Origin: SZUA-430 sp040381215
Lineage (GTDB): Bacteria > Pseudomonadota > Alphaproteobacteria > Micropepsales > Micropepsaceae
DNA: 6,307 nucleotides
Assembly (NCBI GenBank): GCA_040381215.1
Contig: JBEIHO010000132.1
Coordinates: 1 to 6,307, forward strand
Direction: 5' to 3'
Of this stretch, positions 1-6,250 are shown piece by piece. The position numbers were made by a program, and so were the translations under genes. The notes below the pieces were generated by a model. It was given only the letters and a program-made list of their open reading frames with translations. It searched no databases and was not told the DNA's origin. Within the stretch, counting starts at the first letter, position 1, and every line of letters begins with the position of its first letter.

Positions 1-2757
1 CTCTATTGGGCCGACTTCGACGACCCGCAGCGCGCGACGCGTCCCTTCTTCAACGGTCCCGGCAACGACCCGCTGTGCCCGTCGACGAACCTGAATTGCC
101 GCCTCGATCACGACCCGTTCCCGGGCGCCGCAGTCTCCGGCGAAGGCATCACGGCCGCCGGTGACTCCGGCTCACCGCTGGCAACGAGCGCCTTCGGCAG
201 GCAGGTGTCCCTCGGTGTGCTCAGCCAGGGCTCGCGCTTCTTCTACGAGTCCATCGGAACTCCCGACGACAACTTTGTCCGCTTCACGAACTTCTCGAAC
301 TTCGGAACAATCGCCGGATACAATCCGCTGTTCCTGTTCTGGGACCAGATCGTCGTCAACAACCCCTACAAGTACGTCACCACGTCAGCTGGTGATGGCG
401 AGTGGACCGATGCATCGCGCTGGGTCCAGGAACTCGATCCGCTCTACATGGTCCTTGCCGGTTCCACTCTCGTGAACGGCCTGCCGACCACACCCGCGCT
501 CGGCGTGTCCAGCGCAGCGGCCAATGTCGGCACCATAACGCCAAACCCTTCGCCCGCAGCAACCTGCGCCTTCCTTGGCACGTGTCCGCCCACCGGCGGC
601 ACCTCCCAACCAAAGCCGGATACTGTGGGCCTGCCCGGACAGCAGACGATGGCCGGCACCGTGAACCTGAAGAGCGGGGATGGAGACCCGCAGGTTCTCG
701 ATCCGGTTCCCCAAGCCCTCATTGGCGGCACCAACGATCCGCAGGTTCTCGATCCGACTGCCGAAGCCTCCACGACGGGCGGCACCACCCTGCCCGGCAA
801 TCCGCCCAGCGAGCCCATGACGACGGCACTCTGGTCGTCCGGAACGCTGATCCCGGCGAATTCCGGCACGCTGACAGGCCCCGGCACAACCAACTTCGTG
901 CCCAACAACACAAATGGCACGGCCGGCCTGCAGAACTCGACGCGCTTCTTCGAGGTCAACCTCAGGTCAGCCGGCACGACGTTCCTGACCGGAACCACGG
1001 TCACGATCGACCGGTTGAACGTGCGCGGCGCAAGCTCGGGCCTGAACATTCGTTCCGGCGCGCAGCTGAACACGACGATCTCGTCCTATGTCGACGCCGG
1101 CACGCTGACCGTCAACGGCGGCTTCTCGACCACGAACCTGTTCGTCCTCGGCGGCAAGGTGATGGGCGCAGGCTCGATCACCGGCAACCTGGTGAACACC
1201 GCGGGCATGGTTGCTCCCGGCAACTCGATCGGCACGCTGAATGTCACGGGCCCCTATTCGCAGGGCCTGGGTGGCATCCTCGAGGTTGAAATGACGACCG
1301 GCGCAAGCGACGTGCTTGCCGTGAGCGGTAACGCCACGCTGGCCGGTACCGTGCGCTTCACGCAGTTCGGTGCAGCACCGACGCTCGGCCAGACGAACAA
1401 CTTCCTGACCACGGGCGGAACGGTTTCGGGCCGCTTCACCTCGGTCCAGGACCTGCTGCCCGGCGCACTCTTCCCGGTGCTGACCTATGGCAGCAACTTT
1501 GTGAGCGTCACGATCGCCGACTTCTGCTCGTTCGCATCGGGTCCGGTCGAGACACCGGTCTGCCAGGCGCTCAACAGCAGCGCCGTCCAGTCCGATCCCG
1601 ACATGATCCCCGCCATCGGTGCCCTTCAGGCGCTCGACTCGGCATCGCTCTCGCAGGCGCTCGAGGCCCTCAGCCCGACGCGCGCCAACGCGCAGGCCAT
1701 GACCGCCTTCTCCACCGGCGACCTCCTGCGCGGCCAGTTCGCCAGCCGCGCCGTCAGCCTTCTGGGCGCCGGCGATGGCGAGGACACCGCCCGCATCGAT
1801 CTCACCCGCACGCAGCTCGCCTCGGTCGGCCAGTCGTCCGAGGCCCTCGCATCGGCCGCCGCCGCCGCCCTGGCAGCCAGCGCTGCCGCGGCAAGCGATA
1901 TCGAACTGGCGAATGGCTACGGCATCTTCTTTGCCGGCGATTTCGCGATCTTCGAAACCGAACAGGCCGGCGGCATCGGGACCGACAAGGCAGACGCGGC
2001 CGCACTCACGGCAGGCATCGACCACAGCGACGGCCAGGGCCTCGTCGCCGGCGTCGCCGCAAGCTTCCTCCAGTCCAACGTGGCCCAGGACTATGGCCTC
2101 GGTGGCAGCACCCGCAGCGAGGGCGTCGCCCTGTCAGCCTATGCCAGCATGGACCGCGGCGCCTTCTCGGCCGATGTCTATGCCTCAGGCGCGTGGCACA
2201 GCTTCGAGACGGAACGCACGCTCATCCTCGCCCCCTTCATCAACGGCATCGCCAGCGGCGAAACCGATGCCTCGCAGATCCAGCTCGGCACCGCCATTGG
2301 CTACGACCTGCTGGAAGCAAGCTGGATGAGCCTGGGCGCCGTGGGTGGCCTGCACTACATCAACGTCGACATCGACGCCTACACCGAGACCGGCGTGGGT
2401 GCACTCGGCGCGGCCGTCAACGCCCGCTCGATCGACTCGCTCAAGAGCCAGCTCGGCGGCGAGATGGCGATCCATCTCGACCCGAACAGCAAGGCGCTGG
2501 TCCCGATGCTCCGCGTGGTCTGGAACCACGAGTTCATGAACGACCCGCTCGTCGTGACCTCGGGCTTCGCAGGCGCGCCCGGCGCGACCTTCTCGGCCCC
2601 GGGCCCCGACCTCGGAACCGACTGGGCGACCGTCGGCTTCGGCGTCTCGGGTCAGGTCAGCGCAGACACGAATTTCTACCTGCGCGTCCAGAAGGACATC
2701 GGCCGCGATGGGGCAGAGCGTCACGAAGTGTCGGCAGCAGCCCGCTTCGGCTTCTGA
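1..2757 (+). CDS. Serine-protease autotransporter (S6/S1-like), 5' partial
   Basis: The reading frame is open from the first base and ends at TGA 2755-2757, giving 918 residues with the N terminus outside the window. Residues 54-60 read GDSGSPL, the nucleophile motif of chymotrypsin-fold proteases; the GDSGSP form is typical of IgA-protease-like (S6) autotransporters, with Ser56 the predicted nucleophile. The His and Asp of the triad must lie upstream. GTG 205 is therefore not the start, since it falls after the active-site serine. A Gly/Thr/Ser/Asn-rich beta-helix-like passenger follows; about 381-430 resembles a passenger-associated transport repeat (GAGSITGNL, APGNSIGTL). A helical linker occupies about 535-637, beginning after a Cys pair (CSFASGPVETPVC). 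The C-terminal beta-barrel runs from about 638 to 918 (281 residues, normal for the family) and ends AARFGF, a terminal-Phe outer-membrane signal. By family knowledge it would be exported by Sec, and the barrel would insert by BAM and display or release the protease. The substrate is unknown. A terminator follows directly. Confidence 0.93.
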   Translation, partial: LYWADFDDPQRATRPFFNGPGNDPLCPSTNLNCRLDHDPFPGAAVSGEGITAAGDSGSPLATSAFGRQVSLGVLSQGSRFFYESIGTPDDNFVRFTNFSNFGTIAGYNPLFLFWDQIVVNNPYKYVTTSAGDGEWTDASRWVQELDPLYMVLAGSTLVNGLPTTPALGVSSAAANVGTITPNPSPAATCAFLGTCPPTGGTSQPKPDTVGLPGQQTMAGTVNLKSGDGDPQVLDPVPQALIGGTNDPQVLDPTAEASTTGGTTLPGNPPSEPMTTALWSSGTLIPANSGTLTGPGTTNFVPNNTNGTAGLQNSTRFFEVNLRSAGTTFLTGTTVTIDRLNVRGASSGLNIRSGAQLNTTISSYVDAGTLTVNGGFSTTNLFVLGGKVMGAGSITGNLVNTAGMVAPGNSIGTLNVTGPYSQGLGGILEVEMTTGASDVLAVSGNATLAGTVRFTQFGAAPTLGQTNNFLTTGGTVSGRFTSVQDLLPGALFPVLTYGSNFVSVTIADFCSFASGPVETPVCQALNSSAVQSDPDMIPAIGALQALDSASLSQALEALSPTRANAQAMTAFSTGDLLRGQFASRAVSLLGAGDGEDTARIDLTRTQLASVGQSSEALASAAAAALAASAAAASDIELANGYGIFFAGDFAIFETEQAGGIGTDKADAAALTAGIDHSDGQGLVAGVAASFLQSNVAQDYGLGGSTRSEGVALSAYASMDRGAFSADVYASGAWHSFETERTLILAPFINGIASGETDASQIQLGTAIGYDLLEASWMSLGAVGGLHYINVDIDAYTETGVGALGAAVNARSIDSLKSQLGGEMAIHLDPNSKALVPMLRVVWNHEFMNDPLVVTSGFAGAPGATFSAPGPDLGTDWATVGFGVSGQVSADTNFYLRVQKDIGRDGAERHEVSAAARFGF
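685..786 (+). repeat. Two-copy 17-codon in-frame repeat in the autotransporter passenger
   Basis: Two near-identical 21-base segments (685-705 and 736-756, one mismatch) both encode DPQVLDP and lie exactly 51 bases apart. The units align as DPQVLDPVPQALIGGTN and DPQVLDPTAEASTTGGT, so the second half has diverged. The repeat sits in a Pro/Gly/Thr-rich stretch between the protease domain and the beta-helical passenger, which suggests a flexible linker that grew by duplication. Confidence 0.75.
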
Positions 2758-2784
2758 TCCCTTTCGGGGTACAACTGAATCAAG

Positions 2785-2819
2785 GGGCCGGCAGATCCAC
2801 CTGCCGGCCCTTTTTGTTT
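2785..2819 (+). terminator. Intrinsic terminator of the autotransporter gene
   Basis: A perfect 10-bp stem, GGGCCGGCAG (2785-2794) with CTGCCGGCCC (2801-2810), encloses a 6-base loop and is followed at once by TTTTTGTTT. It lies 27 bases after the autotransporter stop codon. The U tract exists only on the plus strand, so termination is directional. The next plus-strand gene begins 33 bases later and probably needs its own promoter or read-through. Confidence 0.93.
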
Positions 2820-2837
2820 CACCCCGCCGGCGAAGCC

Positions 2838-2842
2838 AGGAA
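2838..2842 (+). promoter_or_regulatory. Ribosome binding site that supports a TTG start
   Basis: AGGAA at 2838-2842 stands 10 bases before TTG 2853. It is the only clear Shine-Dalgarno match near the start of the small membrane protein. It favours TTG 2853 over ATG 2898, which lacks a well-spaced site and would remove most of the first membrane segment. Confidence 0.55.
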
Positions 2843-2852
2843 CCCTTGCACC

Positions 2853-3188
2853 TTGACCCAGACAGAGGCCCTCGCCCTGACACTGATCATCGAAGGGATG
2901 AGCGCCCTTGTCATCGGGCGCGCCTTGTCCCTTTCAGCCGCGAACTGCGCACTGGCCGCGATGCTCGCAAGCCTCTTCACGCACCCGCTCCTGTGGGCTG
3001 TCTTCTACGATGTCCATGCCATTGTCGGGCCGCTCACCACGCCCCTGCTCGAGGCGGCGGTCTTCCTCGCCGAGGCCCCTTTCTACCGCTGGCTGGTTGG
3101 CTGCCGCTGGATTGATGCCCTGCTCGCATCCCTGCTCGTGAACGCAGCCTCATGGGGCGCAGGCGAAATCATATACGCGCTGGCCTGA
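2853..3188 (+). CDS. Small four-span membrane protein, function unknown
   Basis: It encodes 111 residues from TTG 2853 (AGGAA upstream) to TGA 3186-3188. Four hydrophobic segments are visible at about 6-26, 29-52, 61-82 and 86-110, so it should be an integral inner-membrane protein with no extra domain. Polar residues fall in or beside the segments: Glu5, Glu14, His44-Pro45 (the THPLLW motif), Glu67, Glu74, Asn97 and Glu105. The pattern resembles a widespread family of small uncharacterised bacterial membrane proteins with a THP-L-W motif; I recall the style but cannot name the family. The same frame stays open upstream inside the autotransporter gene, but that part is an out-of-frame shadow of the autotransporter. 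The 3' end overlaps the convergent membrane-protein gene by 20 bases. No separate promoter is obvious between the terminator and the start. Confidence 0.75.
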   Translation: MTQTEALALTLIIEGMSALVIGRALSLSAANCALAAMLASLFTHPLLWAVFYDVHAIVGPLTTPLLEAAVFLAEAPFYRWLVGCRWIDALLASLLVNAASWGAGEIIYALA

Positions 3189-4149
3189 ACCCCTGGCCCA
3201 GCGCCATCAGCAGCACTGGCAGTTCTATCCACGCATGGATCGCCGCGGCCACCGCATAGGCCGAGCGGGCATCGCGATAGCTGACCGCGTAGAGGCCGAA
3301 CGCCACCACAGCCACCGCCGCCACGATCAGGGCAAAGCTGCGCCAGTCCGGCCAGCGCATGACCGTCGCGGAGGCCCCAGCGCCACCCTGCGCCTGCAAC
3401 AGGCGCGGCAGCAACACGATCACGGCGACATAATGCATCGACTGCGCCACGACCGCCGCCGAGAACAGGTTCAGGTCATAGGACCCGGGAGGCAGGAAAG
3501 ACATAAGCGGCGCATCGCCGGCGCCGAAAACGGACATTGTCTGCAGCCCGGGCAAGGCCAGCAGCGCCGCCACCGCTTCGTGGAACACGCCAGTGGCCAC
3601 CAATCCGGGTAACACGACAAAGGGCAGGAAGAGGACAAGCATCCATTGCCGACGCTCTTCCCCTCGCGTGATTTCAGCGACAAACCCGACCGGCGTCAGG
3701 TTGTGCAGCCACGCCCAGGCCAGAAATGTCTCCAGCGGAAAAAACGTGGCGCCGGCAGCAAACGCCAGCCCGGCCACAGCCCCCAGCCATCGATGCGCCC
3801 GCATGTGCCAGGCCGCCACCAGCGCAAGGCTGGCCCCCAACCCCAGCTCCATCGGCACGAAAATGCTCGACGGGATCCAGTGCGCACCGTTGCCAACGCG
3901 TCCAAGCGCGATGAGCCCCACCAGCAACCCCAGGATCGACAACAGCCGCGAGGAGGTGCGCGAACTGAACCGTTCGTCGCAATAGCGCAGCTCATAGATC
4001 ACATGCGGCAGGCCGAAGGCGCTGATCATCAGCACGAAGGTAGCAATCGGCGCGACCGAAACGCCGGCAATCGTGACCAGGGCAGCAGCGATGGCCACGG
4101 ACCCGACAGCCGCGAAGCGAGCGGGATGAAGCGACTGGACTTGTTCCAT
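3169..4149 (-). CDS. Polytopic membrane protein with intramembrane histidines, function unknown
   Basis: The frame ends at TGA (3171-3169). I prefer ATG 4149 (326 residues, MEQVQSLHPARF), because GGTG lies 6 bases upstream and the earlier codons look non-coding (rare TTA, AT-ending codons). ATG 4161 (330 residues) and GTG 4212 (347 residues) are alternatives. About eight to ten hydrophobic segments cover nearly the whole chain. Numbered from 4149, histidines lie in or at the edge of segments: His49 (FGLPHVIYELRY), His149 (WLHNLTPVGF), His239 (QSMHYVAVIVLLPRL) and His305 (AAIHAWIELP), along with Glu53 and Glu309. Such spacing recalls membrane metalloenzymes such as the Brp/Blh carotene dioxygenases, but I do not see their signature motifs, so this is only an inference about metal binding. 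It converges on and overlaps the 111-residue gene. Confidence 0.85.
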   Translation of the reverse strand: MEQVQSLHPARFAAVGSVAIAAALVTIAGVSVAPIATFVLMISAFGLPHVIYELRYCDERFSSRTSSRLLSILGLLVGLIALGRVGNGAHWIPSSIFVPMELGLGASLALVAAWHMRAHRWLGAVAGLAFAAGATFFPLETFLAWAWLHNLTPVGFVAEITRGEERRQWMLVLFLPFVVLPGLVATGVFHEAVAALLALPGLQTMSVFGAGDAPLMSFLPPGSYDLNLFSAAVVAQSMHYVAVIVLLPRLLQAQGGAGASATVMRWPDWRSFALIVAAVAVVAFGLYAVSYRDARSAYAVAAAIHAWIELPVLLMALGQGFRPARI

Positions 4150-4195
4150 GGGACGCACCATGAGCGCACGCGCGCGGGGCGTCAACTCAACCGGA

Positions 4196-4387
4196 TCACC
4201 CGGTAATTGCACCGGTGCAGCGTGACGCGCTGAGGTTGAGCAACAGGACCAATAGCGCCGGCAGAACCATCAGCGACCCCGCCACTCCTGATGCAGCAAC
4301 GAAAGAAAAGAGCGCAACCCACTGAACAATATGCACAAGACGGAGCTGTCGATAATACGGGGACAGCATGAAGTCGAAGCCGATCAA
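4196..4387 (-). CDS. Doubtful 63-residue hydrophobic ORF
   Basis: A frame starts at TTG 4387 (or ATG 4369, 57 residues) and stops at TGA 4198-4196. The product has an amphipathic start (MLSPYYRQLRLVHIVQ) and one or two hydrophobic stretches (about 18-36 and 38-51), so it would be a small membrane protein. It would sit just upstream of the polytopic membrane-protein gene on the same strand: 46 bases before ATG 4149, or overlapping by 17 bases if GTG 4212 were used. Against it: only a weak purine-rich site, a TTG start, third-position GC clearly lower than its neighbours, and no recognised family. It may be a genuine recently acquired small gene or just part of the leader. Confidence 0.35.
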   Translation of the reverse strand: MIGFDFMLSPYYRQLRLVHIVQWVALFSFVAASGVAGSLMVLPALLVLLLNLSASRCTGAITG

Positions 4388-4483
4388 TTTCTTAACGTCG
4401 TCATCGACCTGTGTACAACGCTCGTTACCCGCAACGCGACGTGCGTTTTTCCGCTTTGACCCCTATTAGGATTCGGATCGGGT

Positions 4484-4498
4484 GATACAGTTTGTATC
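4484..4498. promoter_or_regulatory. 15-bp palindrome, possible repressor operator
   Basis: GATACAGTTTGTATC has perfect 6-base arms (GATACA and TGTATC) around a 3-base centre. Size and symmetry suit a dimeric helix-turn-helix operator such as TetR-family sites, though no regulator gene is in the window. It could instead be the first hairpin of a transcript covering the following stems. It lies about 100 bases upstream of the minus-strand 63-residue frame, and so about 335 bases upstream of the preferred start of the polytopic membrane-protein gene. Confidence 0.4.
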
Positions 4499-4582
4499 GA
4501 GAGTTGATTCTCTTCGCGCCTAGAGACGGGATGCCCCCCCTACCCAAGCGTTCCCGTCAAACCCATCGCCTAGGCGCTGAAT

Positions 4583-4616
4583 GCGGCAGGTGTTCGCCCC
4601 CAACGACACCTGCCGC
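4583..4616 (-). terminator. Possible 3' hairpin of the thiamine-diphosphate enzyme gene
   Basis: A perfect 11-bp stem (GCGGCAGGTGT with ACACCTGCCGC) around a 12-base loop begins 14 bases after the stop codon of the minus-strand enzyme gene. The position fits a terminator or an mRNA-stabilising hairpin. No U tract follows on the minus strand (ATTCAGCGCC), so it is not a standard intrinsic terminator. On the plus strand it would instead close the candidate structured RNA. Confidence 0.5.
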
Positions 4617-4630
4617 CCCTCTCTCCAGCC

Positions 4631-6184
4631 TCACGCAAGCATGACTTCGATGAGATGCGGCCCCGGCTCGGCCAGCGCCGCCTGCAGCGCCTTCACATAG
4701 GTCTCGTTGTCCTCGGCGCGAACCGCCTTCACACCCATCGAGCGTGCCATCGCGGTGAAGTCCATGACGGGCTTCTCGAGCGACAAAAGCGACCGCGACC
4801 GCTCGCTCTGTGCCGTCGCCCCCACCCGGTCAAGCTCCATGTTCAGCACGAAATAGGACTTGTTGTTCAGCAGAACCGTGATGACGTGCAGGTTCTCGCG
4901 CGCCGCCGTCCAGAGGCCCTGGATCGTGTACATCGCGCTGCCATCGGCCTGCAGGTTGATGACGGGCCGCCCCGGACAGGCAACCGCCGCGCCCACGGCA
5001 ACGGGAATGCCCTGCCCGATCGCCCCGCCCGTCAGCGACAGCCAGTCATGGGGTGCCGCATTCTGGAAAGCGAGATACGCCCACAGCCCGCTTGAATTGG
5101 CCTCGTCCGAGACAATGGCACCCTCCGGCAGCAGCGCCGCCGTCGCATTGGCGAAACTCTCGATCGAGATCTTGCCCGCCCCTGGAAGCGAGGGCAGTGG
5201 ACCATCCGTGATCGCAGGCGTCGTCGCCGCGCCCACTTCCAGAGCCAGCGCCTCGAGCACGTCCGACAGGTCATTGCCGGCAGACCAAGGCATATGCACC
5301 TTGCATTCCGGGGACAGGAACGTCGAGGGTTTGTTGGGATAGCCGAAGAACCCGACCGGCGCTTTCGTGCCGATGGCCACGCACTGCCGGAAGCCCGACA
5401 GCATCGGCACCGCCATCTCGCCCAGATAGGGCACGCGCTCGGGCTTCGTGCGCCCGCGCCCGCGCGCCAGGCGCGACATGAACGTGTCGGTGAACAGCCG
5501 CGCGCCCGTCTTCTGCGCAATCGCCGCAGCCAGTCGCATCGGCCGCTCGAGCCCGCCATGCCCGCCGATCAGCAGAATTGCAGGCTCCCCCGAGGTCAGC
5601 GCCGCCGCAGCCGCCCGCACCAGCGCCGCATCGACCGGCGCCTTCGGTGCAGTCGTCGGCGCCGCGCGCGCAGGCACCGCCCCCATGTCCGACCACGCAA
5701 TGTCCGCCGGCACGATCAGCGTCGACAGTCCGCCATTGGGCCGCATCGCGATGTCGAAGGCCTGCCGCACCTTGTGGATCGCATCCGCCCCCGACACCGG
5801 ATCCCCGATCCAGTCCGACACCGGCTTGGAGACCGCATGAATGTCGCTCTGCAGCGGCGCGTCGTATTTGCGATGGAAGGTGGCGTGGTCGCCCACCAGG
5901 TTGATCATCCGCGAATGCGCGCGCTTGGCATTGTGCAGGTTGGCAAAGCCATTACCCATGCCGGGTGCCAGGTGCAGCAGCGTCGCCGCCGGCTTGCCCG
6001 CCATGCGCGCATAGCCATCCGCCGCCCCCGTGCAGACGCCCTCGAACAGGCACAGGATCGGCTTGATCCCGCCAACCCGGTCGAAGCTCGCCACCAGATG
6101 CATCTCCGAAGTGCCGGGATTGCCGAAGCAGGCGTCGACGCCCATGTCGACGAGTTCGCGCAGGATGGCTTCACTGACATTCAT
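4631..6184 (-). CDS. Thiamine-diphosphate enzyme, acetolactate synthase / benzoylformate decarboxylase-like
   Basis: It encodes 517 residues from ATG 6184 to TGA (4633-4631). The order is that of the superfamily: N-terminal Pyr domain (about 1-165), central domain (about 185-320) and C-terminal PP domain (about 335-517). Glu48 in CLFEGVCTGAADGYA is the expected cofactor-activating glutamate. The Mg/diphosphate site is ADGSAMYTIQGLW (413-425) through LLNN (438-441), with Ala413 in place of the first Gly of GDGS. NPGTSE (22-27) and His71 (LLHLAPGMGNG) align by eye with Ser26 and His70 of benzoylformate decarboxylase, whereas the region matching its second histidine (PVGFFGYP, 277-283) has none. 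True acetolactate synthases are longer, about 560-600 residues. Databases usually label this group acetolactate synthase large subunit, but no small subunit is visible, so the substrate (a 2-oxo acid) is uncertain. The gene is probably cytoplasmic and perhaps co-transcribed with the partial gene upstream. Confidence 0.92.
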   Translation of the reverse strand: MNVSEAILRELVDMGVDACFGNPGTSEMHLVASFDRVGGIKPILCLFEGVCTGAADGYARMAGKPAATLLHLAPGMGNGFANLHNAKRAHSRMINLVGDHATFHRKYDAPLQSDIHAVSKPVSDWIGDPVSGADAIHKVRQAFDIAMRPNGGLSTLIVPADIAWSDMGAVPARAAPTTAPKAPVDAALVRAAAAALTSGEPAILLIGGHGGLERPMRLAAAIAQKTGARLFTDTFMSRLARGRGRTKPERVPYLGEMAVPMLSGFRQCVAIGTKAPVGFFGYPNKPSTFLSPECKVHMPWSAGNDLSDVLEALALEVGAATTPAITDGPLPSLPGAGKISIESFANATAALLPEGAIVSDEANSSGLWAYLAFQNAAPHDWLSLTGGAIGQGIPVAVGAAVACPGRPVINLQADGSAMYTIQGLWTAARENLHVITVLLNNKSYFVLNMELDRVGATAQSERSRSLLSLEKPVMDFTAMARSMGVKAVRAEDNETYVKALQAALAEPGPHLIEVMLA

Positions 6185-6250
6185 GGCCGGGGCTCTCTCT
6201 TGATCCGTGAGGGAGCGACGATACAGAACGCCCCCGGCCCCGCCAACAGC

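Larger units (their letters stand above)
4484..4616 (+). ncRNA. Candidate structured RNA (strand uncertain)
   Basis: Inverted repeats tile this stretch almost without gaps. They are GATACA/TGTATC (4484-4498); GAGAG/CTCTT (4499-4503 with 4510-4514, one G-U pair); a nested pair with outer GCGCCTAG/CTAGGCGC (4516-4523 with 4570-4577) and inner GACGGGA/TCCCGTC (4525-4531 with 4552-4558); and finally GCGGCAGGTGT/ACACCTGCCGC (4583-4593 with 4606-4616). The apical loop of the nested stem (4532-4551) contains seven consecutive C on the plus strand, which could pair with G-rich ribosome-binding sites if transcribed that way. The strand is a guess: the G-U pair and C-rich loop fit plus, but no U tract follows the last stem there. 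I do not recognise a known riboswitch or small-RNA family. Confidence 0.4.
4388..4630. other. Non-coding gap with clustered inverted repeats
   Basis: I see no credible coding frame in these 243 bases. The right part (4484-4616) is filled by inverted repeats described separately. The left part is more AT-rich and holds a weak 5-bp hairpin (AACGC 4433-4437 with GCGTT 4443-4447) running into TTTTT, plus a TTGACC (4456-4461) that would suit a plus-strand -35 box. I could not find a -10 box at standard spacing. A promoter for the minus-strand membrane-protein gene should also lie here but is not clear. Confidence 0.6.

Noticed and set aside
402..1289. Plus-strand open frame (295 codons) overlapping the autotransporter
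   Set aside because: Its composition is rich in Arg, His and Pro with no hydrophobic pattern, as expected of an out-of-frame shadow of a GC-rich gene.
967..2025. Long minus-strand open frame (352 codons) opposite the autotransporter
   Set aside because: It is antisense to a clearly real coding frame with recognisable domains, its product is Arg/Gly/Ala-rich with no domain, and such frames arise commonly in GC-rich genes.
205..2757. Autotransporter starting at GTG 205
   Set aside because: The frame is open from base 1, and the catalytic motif GDSGSPL at 160-180 lies upstream of this codon, so the true start is outside the window.
2193..3188. 331-codon frame ending at 3188 taken as one protein
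   Set aside because: Its first two thirds are an Arg-rich shadow of the autotransporter barrel and cross the terminator; only the part from TTG 2853 has membrane-protein character and a ribosome binding site.
3646..4206. Plus-strand frame opposite the polytopic membrane protein
   Set aside because: The product is Arg/Gln/His/Pro-rich and antisense to a gene with regular hydrophobic segments.
4433..4450. Hairpin AACGC/GCGTT followed by TTTTT as an intrinsic terminator
   Set aside because: The stem is only 5 bp, and no plus-strand gene ends just upstream, so chance is the simpler explanation.
4388..4630. Thiamine-diphosphate or cobalamin riboswitch controlling the neighbouring enzyme
   Set aside because: I see no THI box or B12 box consensus, and the region is at the 3' end, not the 5' end, of the thiamine-diphosphate enzyme gene.
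5032..5559. Alternative frames inside the thiamine-diphosphate enzyme gene
   Set aside because: They are Arg/Cys/Ser-rich shadows of a frame that carries all the superfamily motifs in order.
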